Source of the DNA: Verrucomicrobia bacterium UBA7008
GTDB lineage: Bacteria; Verrucomicrobiota; Kiritimatiellia; RFP12; UBA1067
Assembly (NCBI GenBank): GCA_002449695.1
Contig: DJXI01000010.1
Coordinates: 757-9,977, forward strand
Length of the DNA: 9,221 nt
Direction: 5' to 3'
In this document: positions 1 through 8,201 of the stretch, piece after piece
Position numbering within the stretch: position 1 is the stretch's first letter
Layout of the letters: each line of letters starts with the position of its first letter
Translations under genes and position numbers: made by a program
Notes under the pieces: generated by a model
Databases searched by the model: none
Seen by the model: the letters and a program-made list of their open reading frames with translations, nothing else
Told to the model about the DNA's origin: nothing

Positions 1-501
1 GTCGGCGGCGACCACGTGACGAACGACATCGCGCACGCCTTCCAGACCACGCAGACGCAGGCCGAGGAGCTGAAGCTCCGCGACGCATCGGCCGTCATCG
101 GCGTGTCGGGCGGCGAACCGCGCGTGAAGGTGCCGGGCTCGTCGCCGCTCATGGAATCGCGCACGATCTCGCGGCGCGCGCTCGACACCGTCGTCAACGC
201 GCGGCTCAAGGAGATGCTGCGCATCATCCGCGACCGGCTGGAGGAGCTCGACCTCCTCCACCGCCTCCACAACGGCGCGGTCGTCACCGGCGGCGCGGCG
301 GCGATGCGCGGGCTCGACGCGCTCATCCAGCGCGAGCTCGGCATGCCCGTGAGGGTCGGCACGCCGCTGCACGTCGACGGCTTCGCGAACGAGCGCAACC
401 CCGAAAGCTACGCGGCGGTCGCGGGCGCGCTCCTCTACGCCCACCGCAACTACGAAGAGAAGTCGCTCTTCCAATCCATCTTCGGAGGGTTCCTGAAATG
501 A
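1..501 (+). CDS. ftsA: Cell division protein FtsA, C-terminal part (5' end outside window)
   Basis: FtsA is an actin-like ATPase that tethers FtsZ filaments to the inner membrane. The frame is open from base 1 (VGGDHVTNDIA...), so the first 16 bases are coding and the GTG at 16 is an internal valine codon. The visible 166 residues carry the FtsA-type phosphate-region motif GGDHVTNDIA followed by an AEELK helix. Further on is the adenosine-binding motif VVTGGAAAMRGLDAL, then the NPESYAAVAGAL segment. The last residues, SLFQSIFGGFLK, have the alternating hydrophobic and polar pattern of the amphipathic membrane-targeting helix at FtsA C-termini. The stop overlaps the ftsZ start as ATGA, the usual ftsA-ftsZ arrangement, which supports translational coupling. 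The family call is firm; only the missing N-terminal half limits it. Confidence 0.9.
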   Translation, partial: VGGDHVTNDIAHAFQTTQTQAEELKLRDASAVIGVSGGEPRVKVPGSSPLMESRTISRRALDTVVNARLKEMLRIIRDRLEELDLLHRLHNGAVVTGGAAAMRGLDALIQRELGMPVRVGTPLHVDGFANERNPESYAAVAGALLYAHRNYEEKSLFQSIFGGFLK

Positions 502-1609
502 GCACCGCCTCCTCCCTTCTTCTGATCGGCATCGGCACGGCCGGCTCGGCCGTCGCGCGCGGCATCCGGCGCGCCTTCGGCGAGGGCCTGCGCTACGTGC
601 TCGTCGACACCGACGCGCGCACGGGCCGCGACGGCGAGCCCTTCGCGCTGCTCGGCGGCGAGCGTCTCTCCGGGCGCGGCGCCGGCGGCGACGTGATCGC
701 CGCGCGCCTCGCGGCGGAGGAATCCATCGACGTCCTCGACGCATCCATCGAGGGCGTGCGCCTCGCCGTCATCGTCACCGCGCTCGGCGGCGGCACCGGC
801 GGCGGCGCGACGCTCGAGGCCGTACGCCACCTCTCCGCGCGCGGCATTCCCTCGGTCGTCTTCGCGACGATGCCCTTCCGCTTCGAGGGCGCGAACCGCC
901 AGCAGAACGCGCGCGGCATGGCGCCGATGATCGAGGAGGCCGCGAACGCCACGTTCTTCATCGCGCTCGACCGGCTCGTGGGCGAAACCGACCTCGTGGA
1001 GCAGGCGATGCGCCAGGCCGTCGACACGCTCGCCTCGGGCATTGCGCTCTTCTGGCGGCTCGTGGAGAAGCCGGGCTACATCCGGCTCGACACCGAGCGC
1101 ATCCGCCATCTCGTCGCCCACGCCGGGCGCGGCCGTTTCGCGACCGTCACCGTGCAGGGGCCCGACCGCGCCGCCGACGCCGTCGACGCGCTCGTGCGCG
1201 CGCCGCTGCTCGCGGAGGGCTCGGGGGCCGTCCGCTCGATCCTCTGCGGCGTGCTCGCGGGCGAGGATCTGCGCCTGAGCGAGGTCGCCCGGGTTTCCGA
1301 GGGGCTGCGCACCGCGTTCGGCAGCCACACGACGTTCGACCTCGGCACGGTCAACGACGAGGCGACGTTCACGGGGCGGCTGTCGGTCGTCGTACTGCTC
1401 TTCGAATCCGCCACCGACGAGGCGGCGGACGACGCGGCGCTCGCGCCGGGCGCGGCCGGCGGCGGCAAGAAAAAGGCGAAGGTCCGCAATCCGCTGCAGA
1501 CGGGTCCTCAGGGGCGCGGCCGCTTCAACAACGCCGAGCCGACGGTCTGGAACGGCGAAGACCTCGACATCCCGACGTTCATCCGCCGCAACCTCCATCT
1601 GGACTTCTG

Positions 1610-1610
<1 letters not shown>
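498..1610 (+). CDS. ftsZ: Divergent FtsZ, tubulin-like cell division GTPase
   Basis: FtsZ polymerises on GTP at mid-cell and recruits the division machinery. This 370-residue protein keeps the nucleotide-binding core: a glycine-rich start (IGIGTAGSAV, 10-19), the tubulin signature GGGTGGG (97-103; usual form GGGTGTG), and MPFRFEG followed by the conserved NR (125-134). A conserved C-terminal peptide, DLDIPTFIRR (355-364), normally binds FtsA and other partners and follows a linker of about 50 residues. The N-terminal loop is one residue shorter than the usual GGAGGNAV. The T7 loop, usually NxDFADV, reads RLDTERI (196-202): the first catalytic aspartate (E. coli D209) is kept, but N207 and D212 are replaced by arginine. 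GGAGG about 9 bases upstream supports the ATG at 498, which overlaps the ftsA stop. Position after ftsA and the C-terminal peptide argue for the true division FtsZ. A paralog with weak GTPase activity is the alternative. Confidence 0.88.
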
Positions 1611-3424
<1,814 letters not shown>

Positions 3425-3432
3425 AAAAGCGC

Positions 3433-3455
3433 CCCGGGGGTCTCTCTCCCCCGGG
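3433..3455. terminator. Candidate bidirectional Rho-independent terminator between converging mutL and nanA
   Basis: A perfect 8-bp stem, CCCGGGGG (3433-3440) with CCCCCGGG (3448-3455), encloses a 7-base loop. Read leftward, for nanA, the stem is followed after five bases (GGCGC start) by a run of six T (A6 at 3423-3428), a good terminator layout. Read rightward, for mutL, the T5 run at 3471-3475 lies 15 bases beyond the stem, so termination in that direction is less certain. The A-run overlaps the mutL stop codon. Confidence 0.75.
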
Positions 3456-3486
3456 ACGTCCTTCCCTCCCTTTTTCGTCAATCGCC

Positions 3487-4383
3487 CTACTTGACGCCGA
3501 TCTTCTTGATGCGCTTCATGATGTCGGCCTTGCCCTCCGGCGAAATCGTCTTGTTCGGCAGGCGCACGTCGCCGAGGTCGACGCCCCACATCTTGCACAT
3601 CACCTTGCCGCCGGCCACGCCGCCGTACTGCACGAGGATGTCCACGATGTCGCAGACGCGCTTCATGCCCTTCTCGACGGTCTTGAGGTCGCCCTTCCTG
3701 ACCGCGTCCCAGATCTTGTAGTAGATGCCCGCCGAATAGTTGTACGTCGAGCCGATCGCCGACTGCGCGCCGAGCGCGACCGCGCCCGCGAACCACTCGT
3801 CGATGCCCCAGGTGATGTCGTACTTGCCGCCGCACGCGCGCAGGCAGCGCTGGTACATGTAGAGGTCGGGATAGTTGAACTTGATGCCGGCGAGGTTCTT
3901 GATCTGGCCGTCCGCCTTCTCCAGGAACGTCTGCATGTCGAAGTTCACGCCGCTCATCGAGGTGTGGTAGTAGTAGAACGGCAGCTTCTCGGACGTCTTG
4001 AGCGCCTCCTTGAGATAGGCGATCAGCATGTCGACCGAGCCCGGCTTGAAGAAGTTCGGCGGAACGATCGAGGTCGCGTCCATGCCGCACTTGACGGCGT
4101 ACGCGCCCAGCTCCTGCACGTCGGGGAGCGCCAGCGCGCCGATGTGCGCGATGAGGAAGAGCCTGCCCTTCGCGGCCTTGACCCAGGCGTCGAAGACGGC
4201 CTTGCGCTCGTCGAGCGAGCAGCAGATGCCTTCGCCCGTCGTACCCGAGACGTAAACGCCGGTGACCTTCTGCTTGATCAGCATCTGGGCCTGCTGTTCG
4301 ATGACCGCGTAGTTCACGCTGCCGTCGGCGTTGAAGCCGGTGTGGGCGGCGGCGATGAGTCCCTGCAACTTCTTGATCTTCAT
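3487..4383 (-). CDS. nanA: N-acetylneuraminate lyase (DHDPS/NAL family)
   Basis: Predicted to split N-acetylneuraminate (sialic acid) into N-acetylmannosamine and pyruvate in the cytoplasm. The 298-residue protein matches the family length for this TIM-barrel aldolase. It has the carboxylate-binding loop GTTGEG (48-53 region), the catalytic tyrosine in FYYYHTSMSG (about Y138), the Schiff-base lysine in AGIKFNYPDL (K168) and GSTYNY (211-216). YYYH followed by SMSG, and GSTYNY, resemble sialic-acid lyases more than dihydrodipicolinate synthase, which has a YN(V/I)P motif. An in-frame ATG at 4431 would add 16 residues. The ATG at 4383 is preferred because AGGGAG lies 6 bases upstream and a candidate promoter would start transcription near 4425. 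Its GC content is visibly lower than its neighbours, with many Lys and Tyr codons. No other sialic-acid genes are nearby. A related aldolase activity is the main alternative. Confidence 0.83.
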   Translation of the reverse strand: MKIKKLQGLIAAAHTGFNADGSVNYAVIEQQAQMLIKQKVTGVYVSGTTGEGICCSLDERKAVFDAWVKAAKGRLFLIAHIGALALPDVQELGAYAVKCGMDATSIVPPNFFKPGSVDMLIAYLKEALKTSEKLPFYYYHTSMSGVNFDMQTFLEKADGQIKNLAGIKFNYPDLYMYQRCLRACGGKYDITWGIDEWFAGAVALGAQSAIGSTYNYSAGIYYKIWDAVRKGDLKTVEKGMKRVCDIVDILVQYGGVAGGKVMCKMWGVDLGDVRLPNKTISPEGKADIMKRIKKIGVK

Positions 4384-4389
4384 TGAATT

Positions 4390-4395
4390 CTCCCT
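4390..4395 (-). promoter_or_regulatory. Ribosome binding site of nanA
   Basis: On the minus strand AGGGAG is followed by six bases and then ATG at 4383. This site decides the nanA start against the longer in-frame ATG at 4431. Confidence 0.7.
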
Positions 4396-4431
4396 GTGGG
4401 TGTTGAACATGATCCTTTTCGGATGACGCAT

Positions 4432-4460
4432 ATTTTACACTTTCTGCCGGTCAAATGCAA
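4432..4460 (-). promoter_or_regulatory. Candidate sigma70-type promoter for nanA
   Basis: On the minus strand a good -10 box, TAAAAT (4437-4432), is preceded by 17 bases and a weak -35 box, TTGCAT (4460-4455). The local sequence is AT-rich against a very GC-rich background. Transcription would begin near 4425, giving a leader of about 40 bases. It suggests nanA can be expressed separately from the upstream lolA-containing operon. The 103-base gap around it holds no other feature I can support. Confidence 0.45.
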
Positions 4461-4486
4461 CCGAAACCGTGGGCGGGCGGGCGCCG

Positions 4487-5017
4487 CTACTCGTCGGAAA
4501 AGCGGATTTCGAACGTGATGCCGGTCGGAAAGGTCGCGCGGAGCGTCCAGTCGGTCACGACGCCGTCCGCCTCGACGCGCGCGAGCGCCTTCTTCAGCCG
4601 CGCGTCCTTCGGCCGGGCGAGGACGTGGAACGTCCCGTCGCCGTCCTCCTTGTAGAGCGCGTCGAACGCCTCGAAGAACGCGCGCGCGTCGCCGTCGCCC
4701 GCCGCCGCGAACCGCGCGAAGCCCGGCAGGTCCGCCAGCGGCCGCTCGACGCGCTCGTCCTCGTTCGAATAGACGTAGACCAACCGGTCCGACCAGAAGA
4801 GCGTCTCGAACGGCTCGGTCGTGCGCCATTCGAAATCGACGCCGGGGCGGATGCGGTAGGTGCCGCGCGAGACGTACGTCTCGCCTGTCGGCAGGCGCTT
4901 CGTCTGCACGAACGCGCCGCGCGTCTCGTTCGTCGCCGCCAGTTTCGCGGCGAGCGCGGGCGGCACCTCCTGCACCGCCAGCGACGCGATCAAAAGACCA
5001 GCACACCCGATGAACAT
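4487..5017 (-). CDS. LolA-like outer-membrane lipoprotein carrier family protein
   Basis: LolA-type proteins are periplasmic carriers that shield acyl chains of lipoproteins or other lipids on the way to the outer membrane. The 176-residue protein starts with a hydrophobic stretch (GCAGLLIASLA, 4-14) that may act as a signal peptide, though it lacks the usual basic residues. The core matches the family: GAFVQTKRL (35-42), the G.Y.IRPG..FEWRTTEPFETLFW segment (52-75) and a strand YVYSNEDE (81-88). AGGGGGAG lies 5 bases before the ATG at 5017. The frame is open far upstream, but that stretch is an arginine-rich shadow of the fusion gene. The first 28 bases overlap the end of that gene. LolA-like genes are standard members of aryl-polyene clusters, so a role in exporting or placing that type of lipid is likelier than general lipoprotein sorting. 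That last step is inference. Confidence 0.78.
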   Translation of the reverse strand: MFIGCAGLLIASLAVQEVPPALAAKLAATNETRGAFVQTKRLPTGETYVSRGTYRIRPGVDFEWRTTEPFETLFWSDRLVYVYSNEDERVERPLADLPGFARFAAAGDGDARAFFEAFDALYKEDGDGTFHVLARPKDARLKKALARVEADGVVTDWTLRATFPTGITFEIRFSDE

Positions 5018-6582
5018 GGATTCTCCCCCTTCCGATAGCTGTAGGTCCACTCGTTCGCGCCCGTGCGCGCCACCTGGAACGCGATCGGTTCGCCCGGCAT
5101 CACGACATGCTGGAACTTCATCTTCTTCACGGCCGTCGGCGCCGCGCCGCCGCCGAGCCGCGCCGCGAACTTGACGGCCAGCCCCAGCTGCACCACGCCC
5201 GGCAGGATCGGCACGCCCGGGAAATGGCCCTGAAAATAGGGTGCCTGCGGCTCGAACGTCAGCGTGGCCGCGAATGAGTCGGCCGTCTCGACGACGTCGC
5301 GCAGCCGCGGCTCGGCGAGCGCCGATTCGAGCTCCGCCCGCACATCGGCCGCGCGCACCTTGCCCTGCGCGTTGCGCGGCAGCGCGTGGACGTAGCGGAA
5401 CTTCTTGGGCACCGTCCCTTTCGGGAAGACGTCCAGCAGCATCTTGCGCAGTTCGAGCGGCGGGCGGCGCGCGCCGTCCGCGCCGGCGACGAGCAGACAG
5501 CCGAGAATGTCGCCGCGCGCGCTCGGCAGCACCGCCAGGGCGCAGTCCGCGAAACCGCGCGCGCGCACGGCCGCCTCCATCTCCGCGAGGTTGACGCGCT
5601 CCTCGTTGATCTTGACAAGCCGGTCGACGCGCCCCAGCAGCCGGAAACGGCGGCCGTCGGCGGTGAGCGTCACCGCGTCGCCCATCACGTAGCGGCGGCG
5701 GAACGAATAGGGCGAGCGCACCGCGAGCCGCCCGTCCGCGGCGGTCGCGACCTTCACCGCGTCGAACACCTGCCAGTCGCATCCGTCCGGGGGACACGCG
5801 CCGTCCTGCCGCCGCCACGCGACGCCGCCCGTCTCGGTCGAGCCGAAGATCTCGCGCGGCGTCACGCCGAAGACCGCGCGTGTGCGCGCGGCGACGTCGG
5901 CCGTCAGCAGCGCGCCGCTCGTGACGATCTCCACGCAGTTGGGCGGCACGTCGTACTGCGCGGCGTAGGCGGTGAAGCGGTCGAGGAAGCTCGGCGTCGT
6001 GACAAGGAAGACTTTCTCCGCCGCGCACATCTTCGCCACGAGCGACTCCGGCGCGCGGATGACCTCGGGATCGACCGGCAGCCCCAGCGCCGCCGGCAGC
6101 ATCGTCCGCCAGAGCGTCCCGTACATGTGGTCCGGCTCGATCGTCGCGAGCACCGTCACGCCGTCCCGCACGCCGCGCGCGCGGTACCAATCGCGGTGGA
6201 AGGCGGTTTCCTTCGCAAGGCTCTCGAACGTCTTGACGACCGTCTTGGACGCGCCCGACGAGCCGCTCGTGCGGAACGTGACGGAGAAGCGGCGGCGGCG
6301 GACGATCCCTTCGACGAAGAAGGTCGCGGCGACAACCGCCGGCGTCAGCGCGAGCGACCATCCGACGGCGGCGCGGCCGCGCACGAGGAGCGCGCCGTTG
6401 AGCGCCGTCGTCGCGAGGAGAACAAAGAACCACACCGCGGTCAGCCGCCAGCAGTAGGCCGCCGCGCCGTCGGGCAGAATGCCGCCCGAGATGCGCCGGG
6501 CGAACCGGAGACAGAGCGGCGTGCGCCCGGGAAGGAGCGACAGACCGAAGAGAATCGTGAAAACGGCGGCGAGCATCGTCAC
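4990..6582 (-). CDS. Three-part fusion: COG4648-like membrane segment + AMP-ligase + ApeI/FabZ-like hotdog domain
   Basis: This 530-residue protein joins functions that are usually separate neighbours in aryl-polyene clusters. Residues 1-97 form a membrane part with hydrophobic helices near 3-18, 48-67 and 73-91 and a RRRR end, resembling the last part of COG4648 membrane proteins. Residues 98-420 are an adenylating ligase: TSGSSGASK (105-113), FGSTETGG (246-253), GRVDRLVKINEERVNLAEME (317-336) and the catalytic lysine in LPRNAQGKVR (K408). It would activate an acyl or aryl acid and load an acyl carrier protein. Residues about 440-530 are a hotdog domain with FQGHFPGVPILPGVVQ. Catalytic H453 is present, but the acidic residue expected 14 positions later is G467. 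The GTG at 6582 overlaps the upstream ACP stop as GTGA; ATG at 6576 is an alternative start. Domain calls are firm; the pathway is inferred. Confidence 0.85.
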   Translation of the reverse strand: MTMLAAVFTILFGLSLLPGRTPLCLRFARRISGGILPDGAAAYCWRLTAVWFFVLLATTALNGALLVRGRAAVGWSLALTPAVVAATFFVEGIVRRRRFSVTFRTSGSSGASKTVVKTFESLAKETAFHRDWYRARGVRDGVTVLATIEPDHMYGTLWRTMLPAALGLPVDPEVIRAPESLVAKMCAAEKVFLVTTPSFLDRFTAYAAQYDVPPNCVEIVTSGALLTADVAARTRAVFGVTPREIFGSTETGGVAWRRQDGACPPDGCDWQVFDAVKVATAADGRLAVRSPYSFRRRYVMGDAVTLTADGRRFRLLGRVDRLVKINEERVNLAEMEAAVRARGFADCALAVLPSARGDILGCLLVAGADGARRPPLELRKMLLDVFPKGTVPKKFRYVHALPRNAQGKVRAADVRAELESALAEPRLRDVVETADSFAATLTFEPQAPYFQGHFPGVPILPGVVQLGLAVKFAARLGGGAAPTAVKKMKFQHVVMPGEPIAFQVARTGANEWTYSYRKGENPCSSGVLVF

Positions 6583-6827
6583 GCGTTGACGAGCTTCGCG
6601 ACCGCCTGCGTGACGTCCTGGAGCGTGCGGATCGCCTTGAAGTCCGCGGGATCCACCTTCCGGCCCGTCTCCTGCTGGAGACGCACGACCAGATCGACGG
6701 CGTCGATGGAATCGAGGTCCAGTTCGGTGAAAAGGTTCGTCTCCGGCTTGAGCGCCGCCGGATCGACCTCGAATTCCTCGACCAGGATCTTCCGGATCAT
6801 CGCTTCGATTTCCGCTTCGGTCTTCAT
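6579..6827 (-). CDS. Acyl carrier protein, DLDSIDAVDL type
   Basis: A cytoplasmic carrier of 82 residues on which acyl intermediates are held by a phosphopantetheine arm. The attachment serine is S40 in ELDLDSIDAVDLVV (35-48). The surrounding FEVDPAALKPETNLF is typical of a small helical ACP. AAAGGAG lies about 8 bases before the ATG at 6827. The start overlaps the stop of the other ACP (ATGA), and the stop overlaps the GTG start of the ligase fusion (GTGA), so all three are probably made together. The DLDSIDAVDL signature resembles the second of the two ACPs in aryl-polyene clusters, not the fatty-acid AcpP (usually DSLDTVEL). The likely donor enzyme is the adjacent AMP-ligase domain. Confidence 0.92.
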   Translation of the reverse strand: MKTEAEIEAMIRKILVEEFEVDPAALKPETNLFTELDLDSIDAVDLVVRLQQETGRKVDPADFKAIRTLQDVTQAVAKLVNA

Positions 6828-7117
6828 TTCGCCGCTCCTTTCGCTGCCTCCGGCTGCGACGCGAGGACGTACTCGGCCAGCGTCCGGACGGAATGGAAAA
6901 TCTGCCGGTTGTCGGCGGGATTCTTCGAGAACGAGATGCCGAACGCCTTCTTGACCGCCATGCCCAGCTCCAGCGCGTCGATGGAATCGAGGCCCAGCCC
7001 GTCGCCGAAGAGCGGCGCGTCCGTTTCGATGTCGGCGGGCGCGACCTCCTCCAGATCGAGGCTGGAGACGATCAGTTCCTTGATTTGCGCGGCGGTGGCT
7101 TCAAAATCCATGGTCAT
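6824..7117 (-). CDS. Acyl carrier protein, GLGLDSIDALEL type
   Basis: The second carrier protein, 97 residues, has its phosphopantetheine serine at S45 in FGDGLGLDSIDALELG (37-52). It is followed by VKKAFGISF and an NRQIFHSVRTLAEYV helix. This pattern resembles the first ACP of aryl-polyene clusters. Two starts are possible, ATG at 7117 and ATG at 7111. AAGGA lies 4 bases before the first and 10 before the second, so the choice is uncertain by two residues. The open frame continues upstream to 7195, but that part overlaps fmt and has no ribosome site. It lies 22 bases after the fmt stop, close enough for a shared transcript, and its stop overlaps the next ACP start. Confidence 0.9.
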   Translation of the reverse strand: MTMDFEATAAQIKELIVSSLDLEEVAPADIETDAPLFGDGLGLDSIDALELGMAVKKAFGISFSKNPADNRQIFHSVRTLAEYVLASQPEAAKGAAK

Positions 7118-7139
7118 GCGGTCCTTCCGTGGGTGTCGT

Positions 7140-8147
7140 TTACGCGTTGAGCAGCTGTTCGCCCGGCTCCAGCGGACGGCCGCGCAGGAATTCACCGCCG
7201 TTCATCGTCGAACCGCCCTCGGGCTTGAGCTCCGCCAGCAGGATCGCCGTGTCGCCGCACTTCACGACAGGCCCGAGGGGGCCGGACTCGCCCTTCGGCC
7301 GCGCGGTGACGCAGGTGAGCACCGTGCCGGGCGCGGCCTCGCGCCAGTCCGGCTCCAGGGCGCTCGCGATCACCGCCTTCGTCACGATCACGCGGCCCGT
7401 GCTGCCGCGTTTGCGGAAGCGCGCGGGCAGGAACGTGTAGCAGCCCGGCCACGGCGAATAGGCGCGGATCTTGCGCTCGGTGACGAGCACCGGCGCGGTC
7501 CAGTCGATGAGACCGTCCGTCTTCTTCAGCTTGTAGGCGTACGTCGCGTCGGCGTGGACCTGCTCGACCGGCGGCGGCAGCTCGTTGCTGTCCAGAAGGA
7601 CAAGCGCCTTGGCCAGCGTCACGCCGCCCGCGTACGCGAGCGCGTCCATGAGCTCCCCGCCTGTCACGTCGGAATAGATCGGCTCGTAGCTCTGGAGCAT
7701 GATCGGGCCGTCATCCATGCCGAGGCCCATCTTCATCACGGTGACGCCCGTGACGCGGTCGCCCGCCGCCAGCGCCGCCACGACCGGCGACGCGCCGCGG
7801 TACTTCGGCAGGAGCGAAAAGTGGCAGTTCACGCAGCCGAAGAGCGGCAGCTCCAGGAGCGGCTTCTTGAGGAACTGGCCGTAGGCGACGACGGCGATGA
7901 CATCGGGGTGCCAGGCGTAGATCTGCGCCATGGGGGCGGGATCATTCACATTCTCGGGCGTGATGATCGCGGTGAGGCCGTGCTCCAGCGCGAACGCCTT
8001 GCAGGGGCAAGGGGTCAGCGCGCGGCCGCGGCCGACGGGGCGGTCCGGCTGCGTCACGAGACCGACGACCTGAAGTTCAGGCCGTCGCATGATTGCCCGC
8101 AGGCATGTGGCCGATGCGGCGGAAGATCCCATAAAGACGATGCGCAT
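7140..8147 (-). CDS. fmt: Methionyl-tRNA formyltransferase
   Basis: Fmt transfers a formyl group from 10-formyltetrahydrofolate to methionine on the initiator tRNA in the cytoplasm. The 335-residue length is typical of the family. The N-terminal catalytic domain has MRIVFMGSS, TQPDRPVGRG (32-41) and NCHFSLLPKYRGASP (107-121). The catalytic triad is N107, H109 and D145 (GLGMDDGPIM), matching E. coli N106, H108 and D144 with a one-residue offset. The C-terminal domain has KKTDGLIDW and IRAYSPWPGCYTFL. The ATG at 8147 has no Shine-Dalgarno and lies only about 11 bases from a candidate -10 box, so the transcript may be nearly leaderless. The usual partner def (peptide deformylase) is not adjacent. 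tcdA lies upstream and an ACP gene 22 bases downstream. Confidence 0.96.
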   Translation of the reverse strand: MRIVFMGSSAASATCLRAIMRRPELQVVGLVTQPDRPVGRGRALTPCPCKAFALEHGLTAIITPENVNDPAPMAQIYAWHPDVIAVVAYGQFLKKPLLELPLFGCVNCHFSLLPKYRGASPVVAALAAGDRVTGVTVMKMGLGMDDGPIMLQSYEPIYSDVTGGELMDALAYAGGVTLAKALVLLDSNELPPPVEQVHADATYAYKLKKTDGLIDWTAPVLVTERKIRAYSPWPGCYTFLPARFRKRGSTGRVIVTKAVIASALEPDWREAAPGTVLTCVTARPKGESGPLGPVVKCGDTAILLAELKPEGGSTMNGGEFLRGRPLEPGEQLLNA

Positions 8148-8157
8148 TTAGCGCAAT

Positions 8158-8187
8158 AGTATATCAATTTTTCCGCATCCGGGTCAA
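8158..8187 (-). promoter_or_regulatory. Candidate sigma70-type promoter for fmt and the ACP/ligase genes
   Basis: On the minus strand TTGACC (8187-8182) and TATACT (8163-8158) are separated by 18 bases, close to the bacterial housekeeping consensus. The region is conspicuously AT-rich between GC-rich genes. The predicted transcription start near 8151 leaves only about four bases before the fmt ATG. It lies just downstream of the CTAG repeat array. Because the genes from fmt to lolA are tightly spaced, this may be the main promoter of that group. Confidence 0.55.
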
Positions 8188-8201
8188 TCGCGCGGGCTAA
8201 G

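Noticed and set aside
450..1598. 382-codon open frame on the minus strand opposite ftsZ
   Set aside because: Arg/Ala/Glu-rich shadow with no motif; ftsZ on the + strand explains the region.
3487..4383. Dihydrodipicolinate synthase (dapA)
   Set aside because: The tyrosine motif is YYYH followed by SMSG rather than YN(V/I)P, and GSTYNY fits the sialic-acid lyase branch.
4384..4431. Longer nanA start at 4431
   Set aside because: The added 16 residues do not resemble the family, there is no ribosome site, and the likely transcription start lies downstream near 4425.
5018..6433. Long upstream extension of the LolA-like frame (648 codons in total)
   Set aside because: The extra part is an arginine-rich out-of-frame reading of the ligase fusion. 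A good ribosome site and hydrophobic N-terminus support the start at 5017.
5386..6954. 522-codon open frame on the + strand opposite the ligase fusion and ACP genes
   Set aside because: Arginine- and alanine-rich translation with no recognisable motif; it is the antisense shadow expected from high GC at third codon positions, and the minus strand has clear family motifs.
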